The translations under genes and the position numbers were made by a program. This document shows positions 34,138 through 46,486 of a DNA stretch of 64,000 bases, one piece after another (the first letter of the stretch is position 1; each line of letters begins with the position of its first letter). The stretch comes from Berberis thunbergii. Lineage: Eukaryota; Streptophyta; Magnoliopsida; Ranunculales; Berberidaceae. The notes under the pieces were generated by a model, which did no database searches, was not told where the DNA came from, and was given only the letters and a program-made list of their open reading frames with translations. Location of the stretch: positions 620,001 through 684,000 of the forward strand of contig QNQO01000197.1 in assembly GCA_003290165.1 (NCBI GenBank), in the 5' to 3' direction.

Positions 34138-34907
34138 GGCTCCGTTTGGTACATTGTAAGATGATGCATTTCGCAAATTGATGCATATGCATTAGTTTGC
34201 ATTGTGTTAGTTTGTAATGCATTACTTTACAGACGTTTGGTATTAAATAAAGAAAATTAATGCAAATCAGACAAATGATTGTAGATGGTGTTGATGATGG
34301 TAGTAGTTGTAATTGTGGCATGATCATCGTGGATGTGATTGTGATTGTGTTGATGGTGATTGCGAATGTGTATAATGATGGTGGTGGTTGTTAAAATGGT
34401 GGTGGTTGTGTCGCGGGTTGTGGTGGAGGTGATGGTGGTGGTGGTGACAATGATGGTTAGTGGCTATGGTGGTTGTGGCGGTGGTAGTGGTGGAGGTGGC
34501 GGCGACGACGATGATTATGCTATGGTAGTGGTAGTGATGGAGGTGGCTGCGGTGATAATTATGTTATGGTAGTGGTAGTAGTAGTGGAGGTGGTGGCGGT
34601 GGTGGTAGTGGCGTGGTGGTGGTGGTTGTGATGGTTATGGTATGGTGGTTGTGGTAGTGACAACAATGATAGTTGTGAAAGTGATGATTGTTGGGGTGTT
34701 TATGAAGGAATTGAAAATACTCGAGGAGATGATGAGAGTTTTGCAAAGTAATGCTAGAGATTTTGTCCCGCAAAGTTTTATAACTAGGAGATGCAATGGT
34801 CTTGAATTCCAATAACCGTTTTCTGTAAAGCTAACCAAGCACCAAATTTATGTAATCGCCGTAAACATTTGCATTATGCATTATTTTACCACGTACCAAG
34901 CGGAGCC
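34138..34907. mobile_element. PIF/Harbinger-type non-autonomous element
   Basis: Terminal GGCTCCGTTTGGTAC matches the reverse of the right end at 14 of 15 positions. TAA flanks both sides (34135-34137 and 34908-34910), the 3-bp duplication preferred by PIF/Harbinger elements. Inside each end are ATGCATTA-type words in inverse order. The centre is a long GGT/GTGGTG-rich strand-biased array and encodes nothing credible. Confidence 0.85.
34305..34680. repeat. GGT/GAT trinucleotide-rich array
   Basis: About 375 bp of imperfect GTGGTG, GATGGT and GGAGGTGGCG units with strong G-over-C strand bias, inside the Harbinger-type element. The long open frames here (Val-, Gly- or His/Thr-rich) are by-products. 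Confidence 0.85.
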
Positions 34908-34910
34908 TAA

Positions 34911-36103
34911 ATGTAACATTTCTTGTAGTAATATGGGAGCACATAGGATTGCCTACATGTATTAACTATTGATTGGATACAATTTTTAGCTATGTTAGCA
35001 ATTATGATGCAGTGGATACATATAGGGCTCCATACAAGTAGTTATCAATTTTATTCCATATAAGAAGCATTAGCCTCAAGTATGTCGTCAATTCAAGTAC
35101 TTAAAATTAGGAAGTTACTAGAACTTAATCGAACAATCGATTATTAAATATATTAAAGCCTTATTAATTGTTCAATTATACATTTTACAATCTATGTTCA
35201 AGATAAAGCCACCATAGTTTATTAAACCTGTGGGGATGCCAAGTGGGGATGACAAGAAAACAAAGAATTATGGGTGATGATGAACTACCAAATGATCAGT
35301 GACACAAGTGTCAATGGAAAGGCATATCTCAAAGACATGCAATGGAGCTCCTCGAGGAATGAAAAAAAATATATATGTAAGTACACAAGCAAGCAACACG
35401 ACTCCTTGTTAAGTCCTCTCAAACTCAAACTCAAACTCAATGTACACCTCAACCTACACAAAGCACTCAATCATTACAACTACAACGACTTGGGAGACAA
35501 GGTTTAGCTTCACCATAAAATAGAGTTCCAATGCATAGTAGGTTATGGGAAGTGAATGTTAGGCATATGGTTAGTTTGAATTTGATAAAATTGGACTTGT
35601 AAATGAACAAAATTGAAACAATGCGATAGTAGACGATAAAACTGATAAACGAAAAAAAAATGATAAACGAAATAAAATCTTTATTCAATCAACACAACCT
35701 AATTACAATGAACAACATACACTCTTATTTATAACTAACCTAACTTCTCTAACAATAAACAAAACCTAAATTTAATAGGAAATTAATGTACTACTTGGGT
35801 TGTTGCGAAAGAGGTCCTATTACAATATAACTAATAATATTTAGTTATATTATTTATGAAAGAAATCCAATTACATCAGAGTTGGACCCATCCTACAAGT
35901 GAGAATGTGTGATATACATGTAGGGGTTTCATATTATGTAGTTGCATACTTGCCTCAATATCATTTTTGGTGGGCCTAAAAAGCTACAACTTATAGTTTT
36001 TGTTTACCTTGCAAACTTGTGGATCTAGTTTTGTAATTAACAAGTTGTTGAACATGTATTTATTGACAAGTAAGTGAAACTACATGGTGTCATGTAGTAT
36101 TTT
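34911..36103. other. Interval without recognised gene
   Basis: AT-rich spacer. A short plus-strand open frame at 35274-35507 (YQMISDTSVNGKAYLKDMQW) starts with ATG but resembles nothing I know. Confidence 0.35.
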
Positions 36104-36827
36104 TCAGTGTTCTAAAAATTGCTAGGCGGCGGGCAGGTGCCTAGCGCCCAGGGGTCTAGGCGGTCTTAGGTTTTGTATTATAACTTTAATAATTTACAAA
36201 AGTTAAGCATAATACCTTATCAGCTACATCCAATTTAATGCCAATATACATATGCAAAATTTAAAAACATGAAAAATTAACAATCAGAAACAAAATTTAT
36301 TAAAACTCAAATGACTGAAGTTGGTCATGATGGGTACTTTATATAAATTTGAATTTGTGTACACTTTTATTTTTCTTCAAATTGCATGAATAACCTCAGT
36401 TATGTTTGATAAAATCTACATCAGTAAAATTGGTACCGGCAGATCCTTTGAGAATTCCATTAAGTAATCATCATTTGCTACATTTAGACATATACTGAAT
36501 AAAAAATAATTAAATAGTTTATTTCTAAAAAATAGGAAAGAAAAATAAAATAAGAACACAATCAACCTTATTAAAAAATAAAAAAAATAATAAATAAAAA
36601 AAATCGCCCCGACCCCTAGAGTCCGCCTAGACTGCCCAGACCCCGCCTAGATCCCGCCCAGACCCGCCTAGAGTCTGCCTAGGCCGCCTAGACCAGCCTA
36701 GGCCACCCAAACCCCACCTAGATCCCGCTCAGACTGCTCGCCTAGCCATTAATCTGGGCGGTTTTCCACCTTCTAGCTAGTGCCTAGGCGCCGCCTAGAC
36801 GACCGCCTAGGCCGATTTTTAGAACAC
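36104..36827. mobile_element. Mutator-like element rich in GCCTAG
   Basis: AGTGTTCTAAAAATTGCTAGGCGG at the left is mirrored by CCGCCTAGGCCGATTTTTAGAACAC at the right. A 9-bp TAGTATTTT duplication flanks it (36095-36103 and 36828-36836). The right subterminal 200 bp is a cluster of CCGCCTAGA/CCGCCCAGA units, and the left arm has the complementary form. The middle is AT-rich without coding sequence. Two or three extra bases at the left end leave the exact border slightly uncertain. Confidence 0.8.
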
Positions 36828-36836
36828 TAGTATTTT

Positions 36837-38394
36837 GTCTGAAATTTCATTTAAAGTTGCTCTTTTTACTTGCATTTGAAATTCCCCCTACTAGTTGTAT
36901 TTAGTTTTGAAATAACCCCTAGTTGCAGTTCAAGTGGTGGTGCAACTCACTTGTAAGTTAGATGAGAGTTGAAATGGAATTCCCATATTAGATCCATCTC
37001 GATGATGGATCTTGGATCTTTAAGTGGAGTTGACAATCATTGGTTTCAATATTTTTGGCAAGGACATTTTTGGAGATACAAAAATGCAGTCCCAACATAT
37101 GCCCAAATTATGTCCAATTGGGGGGTTAATCTAATTTAGAAATACATAAGAGGAGGGGGCATGTCAAAAACTCGAAACCATTGGGGTGGTGTCTAATAAG
37201 TCCTTCTTTAAAAAAATGAAAATGTAAACTTTGAATGTGAGAGTAAAGTTTTCTATCTGTGAATGTAATGTTTTATGTGTGTTTTGGTCATTATAGACAT
37301 TTGGAGTTATGAGCGAGGATCATCTTCTTAACCAAATTACTTTTTGTTAAAAGTAGAAACTTGCATCTGAGAAAAATGAAAAGGTAAATGTTCAATGAAG
37401 GCTCTTCTTAGATATTAAGTTGGAGTAGGGAAATGTTTCATGAAGTTTAAAGCTTGGTTGTAAATTTGCAATAATGGGTGCTTCAAAGCGACAAGATTCA
37501 AGAAGAAATCGAAGGAAACAGAGAGAGAGATAAAACGATTTCGTTTGTTGGCCATGGAGCTTTTTCGCTCAGTATATATATAATTTTGTGAACCTATTGT
37601 GTGACGTCACAAATAAAAAAGGGAAAACCATCTTTATTTTTCCTATCCGCTTTCCTTCTATCCCTTTGTATGATTCATTCTCTCCATAGCAATAGTGTTG
37701 GAGTATTAAACCCACTCCAGTTATCCATGGGCCTAAATTTCTCATGTACTTATTCACGGTAGTACCATGTGAATTTACGGTGTAATTGTACGATTAGTAC
37801 CCACCGATATAGTTATAATCTCATGACTCCACTCTCGCTTTCGCTTGATATATGATTGGATTCAACTTCTCTACAAGTTTGAGCTTTTAGAGAGTTGGCA
37901 ATTTATCAAATATCAATGACAACACAACAATAATAACAACTATGACATCGACAACACCCAACGACGGTAACAACAAATCTCTCCGACCAACTTCTCTCTT
38001 CATTTTTGCAAAATAAAAAAAATAAAAAAGGGTTTCTACAATTCTGCAAGATAGGAACCCACTCTATAGCTGACATACTTGCAAGATTGGATTCTTATAA
38101 AGTATAATTCAGAAAACTTGTTTTTTCTAATTTTTTCAATCTCCTAGCCATTCTTGCGAAATCGAAACCTAATTTCGCAGCCTAGGCTGCGAATTGGTGT
38201 TCACTAATCTGTTTTGGTGTTTGCTATGGTGGTTGGGTGTTCAAGGTTGGTAGATGGTCTGGTTGAGTTGGGAGATGGTGGTTGAGCAGTGTATGGTTGT
38301 TGAAAAAGATGAGAGAAGAGGAAGAGGAAGAGAAAGAGAAAGAAAGGTGGTGATGTCCCTTTGATGTGTCAGACAGAAAGGTTATGGTGTCCGT
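36837..38394. other. Interval without recognised gene
   Basis: AT-rich spacer. Nothing recognised on either strand. Confidence 0.4.
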
Positions 38395-38403
38395 TTTTCC
38401 ATA

Positions 38404-38631
38404 GGGAAATTCTAAATGTCGAGGGAAAGAGCGAGGAAATGGAGGTGGCGGGGGGTAAACCGTTCACCCCCTCGAGATGTTTTTGGCGCGCGCATCTCGA
38501 GGGGGGTGAACGGTTCACCCCCTCGAGATGTTTTTGGCGCGCGCATCTCGAGGGGGGTGAACGGTTCACCCCCGCCACCTCCTTTTCCTCGCTGGTTTCC
38601 TCGCCCTTTCCCTCGACACATAGAATCACTC
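38404..38631. mobile_element. Mutator-type hairpin MITE with duplicated stem-loop
   Basis: Flanked by a perfect 9-bp duplication TTTTCCATA (38395-38403 and 38632-38640). Terminal arms match over about 36 bp (GTCGAGGGAAAG.GCGAGGAAA at both ends, inverted). The centre holds a 51-bp unit twice in tandem, and each unit is itself a hairpin: TTCACCCCCTCGAGATG pairs with CATCTCGAGGGGGGTGAA around a TTTTTGGCGCGCG loop. The whole element can fold as one long GC-rich stem or as a multi-branched structure. Related to 19955-20132. Confidence 0.92.
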
Positions 38632-38640
38632 TTTTCCATA

Positions 38641-40254
38641 TGGTGATGTCAAAAATTGCCACGTTTTTCCATATGGGTGTGAGGTAAAAGGACATTGAAG
38701 GTGAAAATAGCAACTCCCTTTAAAGAGACCGTTTCAGTGGAGGGCCTCGACACCAATGGCCCAAATTTGGCTTAATGACCCGACCAGAACTAAACCCAAC
38801 CAATTTTGGCCTGACCTACCAGAACACTACCCGCCCTATATCGAACCCGAACCGGCCCAGCCTATGACAGTTTACGGTTTATTACTTTATTACAACCATG
38901 GTTCTACTTCGATCTCACAGGGTTAAAATGCGTTACATAACGAAACAAAAACGATGATCAACGAGCTTGCAATGAACTGGACTTGCTCATACATTGTACT
39001 AACTGTAGTCGGTGATCATCAATGAAACTGTTCTTAGTTGAGACAACTGGAGCTAACTGGGTAAATGTCCATACCCGAAGCAAAGACAAAGCACTTGAAC
39101 AAAATCAAAATCTTCATTTTTTATCTGGACTCATTTGCTGCTGCATGGTATTCTTGTGGTGTCCATGGAACGGCTAGTAACAAATTTTGTTTACAATCCA
39201 GATTCCAATTTCCTGAAAAACTTTCATTAACTTCAATTTTGAGCCGGTTGTGGGGTACTGACCGTGTGAGTGATGGGTGATCATCACAGCTAGCTTTGGT
39301 GTATATGATGTAATAAGCTCACGTGTATGCGACAATGCTTTGAGTAGTTCTGTGACGTCGAATACATATCTGGTTACTGCAAATACACAAAACCAAAAAC
39401 AGAAAATTGATCCTGTTGTTTGGCAGTCATCAAAATTTTAGTAACTATATAAATTTTTGTTTACTTGTTCAGTAAATCTACTGATCGATCCACAGAAATG
39501 ATCCTGTTGTTTGGATGCTCATTGCATTATACTGAAAAAGTTTTACTTGTCTGCAATATCCACATGAAAGAAAGGAGTCTTCACTGTGCTTCAGCTTTTC
39601 ATGCATTTTTCAGAAAACAAGAAAAGCAAAATTATCTGAATTAACAAAGCTCTGATTATTGTTTTATTTTGAATTCTCAAGAAGACTGGATGGGAGAGGG
39701 AGAAAAAATGTTGAAAATTTTATGAGACTTTTAAGCAGGCGATGGGTGCTTTCCATGGAAACGACTTATTTCAATGAAACTATGCTCACTCCTGTGGAGT
39801 TTAATATATATTGAATTTAGAAGCAACTCTCACAATTTGTGGAATTGCTTTGTTAATACTTGTAACTAGCAGCAATATAGTTTCTTATCAAAGTCCAGAA
39901 CAGCAATAATTTTTTTTTACAAAGTCATATTAGTTGGATGAACTAACAAAAGATGAAGAAAATCGGAATCTGTCATTCATTTATTTATATAATAATACAA
40001 TGACTTATTTGGGAAACATTATAAAGACAGCGGCAACATCAGAAGGGGTGAAAAACTAAACAAAATAAAACAAGAGCACCAAAACCGACTCATGGCCAAC
40101 ACTAAAACAATTCCTCTCCTTCTTTCCCTGGCTAAGGTCCATCAGAAATCCAATATAAATGTTATCCATCAGAAATCCAATATAAATGTTACTCATATTC
40201 TAACACGCGGATACCAAACCCGCTGCGCGGTTGTTTGTCTCCAGATCCAACACG
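38641..40254. other. Downstream region of CSLA, no other gene
   Basis: No coding sequence recognised. 38780-38870 has CCCGACC/CCGAACCGG words resembling the arms of the hAT-like elements, but no paired end. At 40137-40191 a 25-bp phrase (CCATCAGAAATCCAATATAAATG) is directly duplicated, within the likely 3' UTR of the CSLA gene. Confidence 0.4.
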
Positions 40255-43200
40255 TCATACTCCTATATATCCAACTCCCATGATGAAAAAGGCCGAAGCT
40301 TGCAAGAACAAGTAAATGTAGAAGTGATCATTGCAGAATAAAACATCATAAATTGCTGTGTAAAGCAGGAACACCCCCATTGACAGCTCTAGGGGATGGA
40401 TCCTGTCACAAAAAGCAAACGATCATTAGGACTTTCATATGTGCAATGCAATTTTTGTGAAATACAATGAATTAGCACGTTCAGTGAACCTTTCTCCAAG
40501 GCGAAACTTTGATGCGTGTCGACCATCAGGGCTACAGAATCCACATCCAAGGCACATCAGGCACCGCCTTCTCCACGATGACCTGGTAGGTCTTGGTGGT
40601 TTTGCAGCGCTTCCAGATTTCTCAGTGACCACCCACTCATTCACACGGTTGGCCTCCAGGAGTCCGATAATTGATGCCTTGGTGCGATGAAGAGACATGA
40701 CATTCTCAAACAAAATCCAGAAGACTACAAGATGAAGAGACCTGTGAAAAACAAACTAGAACTCAGTGACATGCTCATCAAGGCCTAATTTTAACCAAGT
40801 ATGCCATAGTGAATCATACCTTGGAGTTGAAATAGCGTTCAGAGTGGTAATAATGGCTGGTATATATATAGCAATGACTTTAGGGAGAGCAACTTGTGGA
40901 ACCAACACATGAAGAGGGATAAAGATACAGTAAAAGAAGAAGGTGACCCAGTGCGCGATTATCTTTCTTACTAAGAAGAAAGAGTAGATGACATGGATCT
41001 TCTTCCAGATAGAGACTTTCTGCACAAGTATGAGTATGTAACTACAATAGCAATAATAAATAAATATATAAATTTAAGATTTCCTTGTACTAATATTTTT
41101 TAAGATTGTTAGTGGCTTACAATTCTATCTCTGTCTCATGCATGCAATAATCACATCTAACTTTCCAGATTGTTTGTACCTCGCAGAACAATATTTCCTT
41201 AAACATCTTCTTCAAAAGATTGGCAGGGCCACAGGACCACCGATGCTGTTGAAAACGATAGGCCTTGAAGGAGCTGGGGAGTTCATTTTTCACCTGATAA
41301 TGGGAGGGGTTAATAGAAGACAAATAATTAAGAAAAATGTTTTTTACCAGCAAGTTCAAAAAAGAAACTTACATATAAGTCCCCCACAAAGAGAAATTTC
41401 CACCCTTTCAAGCTTGCTCTTACTGCAAGGTCCATATCTTCAACAGTGGTCCTATCTTTCCATCCCCCAGCATCATCAATTGCTTGGATTCTCCAGACAC
41501 CAGCAGTCCCTTGATATATAAATCAAGGTAATGAACTAAGTTATGTTAAGTAAAACACTATTAACATCAAACAAGTGTTAAAATGTGAATTTCGTTGAAA
41601 CTTGAGGAAATTACTGTTTACCATTAAAACCAAAGAATGAACAAGTAGTAGATCCCACTTCTTGTTCTACACTGAAATGATAATCCAACGACATTTCCTG
41701 GAGTCGGGTCATTAGACATTCATCGGCATTCACTGTAGGAAAGAGACTAGTATCAATTTATTAACAATTTTGCCAAATTCAGAAATGTACCCACATAAAT
41801 CATGAGAACTACAGAGTCAAATTTAACATCATTATTGTTGCCCTTTCTAAACAAAGAAAGTTAAAAAAGAGTCCTTACCAAATTTCCACCTAGCCTGAAC
41901 TAACGCAAGCTCTGGATTCTCAAGAAGATATGGGATGCTCCTCAAGAGAAAATCAGGTTCAGGTTGGAAATCCGCATCAAATATTGCAACAAACTCACAA
42001 TCTTGAACATAATCTTTGTGAAGTCCATCACGGAGTGCTCCAGCCTTATAACCATTCCTATTGTTTCTAGTTTCGTATCTGACATCAACGCCTTTATCAA
42101 TCCATTTCTTGCATTCCAGTTGCACCATTTCCTGCATCGAATACAGAAGTTTTATACACATCTCAAATGAAATCTCTACTAAAGTTGTGATTAGAACAAA
42201 TACCCGTAAGGCCGTGTTGGTGGAGTCATCAAGGACCTGGATTATGAGCCGGTCCAATGGCCATTTAAAGCTACATACCGCTGCAATTGAGAGCTTGTAC
42301 ACCTGAAAAAGAATATGAAACAAAAATGGAAAAGTGAGATCAGGCTATCACGATCAGTCTTACCAAATTATCTTTCACTGCATTCAGTTAACACCATTAA
42401 CTCTTGTTTTTGCTAACACTGATTTTGTGATTGGTTTGCATGACTGAAACCAAGAACAAAATAGAAATGAATGATACTTTTGAATCTTCTAGACGAGGAT
42501 GAAGAGATGTTTTCAATATTGAATGTGGCAATTCCAATTCAATGACCAGCTGGTCTATTTTTTTCTTGACTATTTACATGATGATGGTATAATAAAAATT
42601 GCGGGCGATAATCACAACCTTAAATCAAATTCTTGAATAGGATTTATTTGAAATGAATCTCCTAAATTTAAAGATTATGCACGTGAAAATCAGTAGAGAT
42701 CTTCTAAGAAAGCTAAGAGATCAGAAATAACTTTTATTCTCAGAAAGTCTCAAGGAGGAAAGATTTTTTTTTAAACCTTTATGAAAACTTTTACACCATT
42801 TAATTGAAGCTGCCAAGCACAATAAACTTCGTCTTTCATTTCATTATGTTAAAGATGGCAAGATTAAAAATTTTAAATAAAATAGGTGAAAATTTATGAG
42901 AAATTGTCTATGCTGTATAAAAACTGGAGCATGCATGTATGATCGATAACTGTTTATACTTCCTCAATTGTAATAACCTGAAAACATATAGACCAAAGAT
43001 TAGTTGATGGATTGTCATAACAAAGGTAACAAACACGTGATTGATGTATTCTAAGGCCATGGCTAAAGAGGAAATTCATCAATAAGGGCCTAGCTAAAAG
43101 GAGATCTAGACCAACTTAGTTTTAAATGAGGTTTTGTGTGTAAATAAGTTATAACACAAGCGAACAACACAACACACTAAAAAGAAAGGGGAAAAAGGTG

Positions 43201-43536
43201 TATTTTAGAAAATGTATGTACCTCCTTCTCATTAAACATAGGCACTTGAATCAATACTTTGGGATAAAGGTTGGCAAGCTCAAGTCTGATCAGTTTCATG
43301 GATTCCAAATCATACTTGGTGTAATGTTGGAGCTTAACAACACTAACAGTAGCAATCACAACAGCCATCTGCACACGCTCTTTGAAAAGCATTACAGACA
43401 TGGCAGCACATATAAAAATTGAAGAGCGAAGCAATGGAATTACTGGAGTCATCAGAAGTTCACATAAAAGCCAATAATTTTCAATGGCACTAGATGTCTT
43501 TTCAGTTTCACGCTCACCTCGGGTGAAGTTTGCCAT
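40255..43536 (-). CDS. CSLA: Cellulose synthase-like A, glucomannan 4-beta-mannosyltransferase
   Basis: GT2-family Golgi enzyme that adds mannose (and glucose) from GDP-sugars to beta-1,4-mannan chains. Nine exons, all with GT/AG borders and matching phases: 43536-43222, 42302-42204, 42131-41879, 41732-41622, 41509-41373, 41293-41180, 41019-40820, 40741-40490 and 40402-40255, giving 542 aa. An N-terminal membrane segment lies at about residues 32-62. Catalytic landmarks: DD at 130-131 (VLDDSTN), DAD at 190-192 ([11 protein letters not shown]), ED at 283-284 (TTVEDMDLA) and QQHRW at 320-324. Four or five C-terminal membrane segments follow. All key residues are present and no stop occurs, so it should be functional. 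Odd point: the loop after VVTEK (exon 8) is longer and richer in Arg and Cys ([13 protein letters not shown]) than I expect for CSLA proteins. Which CSLA subclade is not clear. The short N-terminus starts [13 protein letters not shown]. Confidence 0.93.
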
Positions 43537-43670
43537 GGAGACTGAGTAGACTAACTAGGAAGAGAAGGACAAACAAAGCCTTGAGCGAAAAACAAAGAAG
43601 GGACTAGATCGGTAGAATGGGCTTGGCACTGGAAATCTCTCGGATGAGAACAATGTGAATTGAGAGTCCC

Positions 43671-43679
43671 TTTAAATAG
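43671..43679 (-). promoter_or_regulatory. Candidate TATA box of CSLA
   Basis: CTATTTAAA on the minus strand, about 135 bp upstream of the CSLA start codon. It is followed by a leader with no upstream ATG that I could see in the first part. Spacing suits a 5' UTR of roughly 100 bases. Confidence 0.45.
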
Positions 43680-44439
43680 GTGAAGAAGTATAAAGGAGAC
43701 AATGGTTGGCAACACGTAGGAGATTAGGTGTAAGCTTCTCGGAAGATAAGAGAAGCGTCACAATGAGGTCTTAGGGTTGAGAGACACACGGTTTACATGC
43801 AAGCAAAGGCGTTGCAACGTATATAACTTAACCTGGATTTCAGTTCTTTTCTTGCCGACAATGCGATCAAAAGATGGTAACTGAAAATTTCATGATAAGA
43901 AACAGAATCTAGCTTGTGGAGTTAGATATGACTGCCATTTTTATCTTCTTTAATAACCTTAATGTACAATCATTGATAGTTTTCATTCCTCACAATAATT
44001 AAATACTTAAAAGTAATGAGGAAATAGATCTATATTTTCTAATAAACATACAAAACATTAACTAAGAAACCATAAGGATTTATATGGACAACTTGAGATT
44101 GACAACAAAAAAAGGGTGTACATATGTAACACCCTGTTATTTCCCACCACTTTTGACTATTCAAATGTCTAGTGTCTCGGTTTCATGACCTTTGCATGGT
44201 TGCGTTGGATACCTCGATCCTCATGACCTGTGGCTAGTGAGTCTGGCAAATAGCCGACAATAATTTTTGTGTGTCATTTGGTGTAATCTTGTGGTTTTTG
44301 AATTGAGTTCCTTCTTACATTTAGCCAGTTATGCAGTTTTGGGCTATGACGATTAATGGGCCCACATCTAGTGATGGACCCCGTGAGCATAAGGGTATAT
44401 ATGTTTGCTACTTTAGGATGTACTTATGTTAGTATTGAT
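43680..44439. other. CSLA upstream region; possible retroelement LTR
   Basis: 43680-44110 is AT-rich upstream sequence. From about 44126, TGTAACACCCTGTTATTTCCC resembles a common gypsy LTR start, and the following GC-moderate sequence continues past the hAT element at 44440. No second copy or end was found. Confidence 0.3.
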
Positions 44440-45243
44440 TAGGGGTGGGCATTTAGGACCAAAAATTCGGACCGAACCGACAACCGGACCGATCAGGTCG
44501 GTTCGGATCGATTTTTATTTATTAAAAAAGTTTTGGTTGTAAAAGCCCGGCCTGACCCGAAGTTTCTGATCCGGGCCTCGGTTTCCATTTCTGAAGCCCG
44601 TCGGGTAATCGGCCCGGCCCAATTTAAATAGTAAACTTAAAATAGGTTAAATAATTTATCATCTCCTACTCACAGCAAAACATCATCCTCTCCCTCTCAC
44701 AGCGAAGCATCGACCGCCATCGACTGTCGCCTCCCTCTCCTCTCCCTCTCACAGCGAAACATCGACCGCCATCGAAGTGAGCTGGAGGCTGTTTTCGATG
44801 GAGGCCGGTGTCTGGGAACCAGTGGTTGAACGAGATCTTTTCTCTCAGTGATCAGATCTTCTCTCTCAGTGGTTGAACGAGATTTTCTCTCTCAGTGATC
44901 CGATCTTCTCTCGCATTGGTTGAACCAGTGATCAGATCTTCTCTCTCAGATCTTGATTCGATCTTTTCAGACCGATTTTTTTTTTTTTGTAATTTGCTGT
45001 TTGGTTTTTTTTGATATAATTTTTGTACTTACGATGAATGAATTTTTTTTTAACTGTAGAAGTATTTTTTTGCTTTTAGGACCGAGACCGGCCCGAAACT
45101 GGCCTGTAATTCGATTAACCGAGACCTCGGTTACCCGGTCAACTCGGTCCGATTTCAGTTCTCATAAACACGGGGCCCGAATTTATCGGGTCGATTTTCG
45201 ATTTTTAGCTTTTGGGCTGGTTAACCGTACTTGCCCAGCCCTA
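44440..45243. mobile_element. hAT-type non-autonomous element, 804 bp
   Basis: Starts TAGGGGTGGGCA and ends TTGCCCAGCCCTA. Flanking octamers GTATTGAT (44432-44439) and ATATTGAT (45244-45251) differ at one base. Arms are rich in CGGACCGA and CCCGGCC words. The centre has GA/TC-rich tandem phrases (CAGTGATCAGATCTTCTCTCTCAG about three times, 44850-44955). No coding sequence. Confidence 0.88.
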
Positions 45244-45342
45244 ATATTGATGGTCGTGCATTTGTAAGTGCAATTCCACAAAATTTGATCAACAATGATG
45301 GTTGTTAGAAATTTGGTGGTGGCAAATAACCACCTTCCCTTA

Positions 45343-45704
45343 GAGCATCTTCAAGGGTAAAAGCTAAACTCATCCCCCATTTTAACCAAAAACTAATTTT
45401 AGGAGTCCCCTATTTCTTCATCACTTCAATCATATTCCTCATTTTAACTTTTTCATCATTATTTAAATATATATTTCCCTAGTTTTTGAAATTTTCTATT
45501 TAAATTTTAATGATTGAAGAAGAGAGAATGAAGAAAAGTGATTTTTTTTAAAAAATATTTATTAGGATTTGGGGGATGGAATGGATGCTCTCAAATATAG
45601 GGGGAAGCAAGAAGAAAAGTTAAAATGGGGGTTTGGATAGGGAATCCCTTGAAACAAGGTTTTTTTCACATGAGATCCCCAAAATGGGATCTCTTGGAGA
45701 TGCT
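45343..45704. mobile_element. GAGCATCTCCAA-type MITE
   Basis: Left end GAGCATCTTCAAGGG is mirrored by right end CTCTTGGAGATGCT. TTA and ATA flank it, a possible imperfect 3-bp duplication. This terminal word is common among plant MITEs. The inside is AT-rich and non-coding. Confidence 0.45.
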
Positions 45705-45707
45705 ATA

Positions 45708-46063
45708 AGGGCATGATTGATTACATAATGGAATAGGAATGGTAATGGGACTGGGACTGGGAATGTTACTACGTTTGGTTACTTGATGGAATAGGAATGA
45801 GAATGGAATGATTTGTGTCTTTATCATTTGCACTCAATTCTAATCATGGATTTTGGATCTATGGTGTGTAAAAAGACATTAATGTTAGATAAGGAGGGCA
45901 AATAAGACAAATTGAGGGTTAATCATTACAATGGGCATTCATAGGGTGTTGAAAAGGAATAATGGTCATTCCCCTTGCACCATTTTTTTTTTTTTTTTGC
46001 CAAACCAAACACATGAATGACTTAAATCATTACAATGTTCAAACCCATTTCCAAACATGCCCT
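45708..46063. mobile_element. AGGGCATG-type MITE
   Basis: AGGGCATGATTG at the left and AAACATGCCCT at the right form short inverted ends. Inside are CGTTTGGTTAC and GCCAAACCAAAC, also roughly inverted. The flanks show no clear duplication, and it begins three bases after the previous MITE ends. Confidence 0.35.
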
Positions 46064-46486
46064 AGTCTTTATGTGGTGTTCTGGTTCATTTTTGCTTTGA
46101 TAAAAGGAATACAATCTGATTGAAGAAGACAACAATGGATTGGAAGGTGTTTTGAGGTGAATCAAAGTCTAAGGTGTTTTGGGGGAAACTTGCTTTTGGA
46201 GCTGATTGTTGCTAAAGGATTGCATTTGTGATGTGTTTCTACTGGATGAGGTGAGTGCGATCATATGTTAGGCTCAATTCATGAAATTCTACTTTGATTC
46301 TCTCTGGCATGTAGGTCTATTCCATTGTTCTTCAAAATTTTGGGTTCCATGCTTGAAATTATGATGTTTTATGTTTCAATTTCTCTAGTTCAGACCTGCA
46401 TGTTGGTAAAGTAGGATTCAATTGACATGTTTAATGATAAGGTGGGTGTAAATATAGTTTATGATATGATCTACACTGTAGAAAAG

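Noticed and set aside
34360..34838. Val/Gly-rich and His/Thr-rich open frames
   Set aside because: Translation of the GGT/GAT trinucleotide array in the Harbinger-type element.
38361..38713. Four overlapping open frames of 75-114 codons on both strands
   Set aside because: Created by the GC-rich hairpin MITE and its tandem 51-bp unit, with repeated peptide phrases on both strands. Not genes.
38780..38880. CCCGACC/CCGAACCGG-rich patch as another hAT element
   Set aside because: Only one arm-like patch seen. No TAGGGGTG-type end and no partner or octamer duplication.
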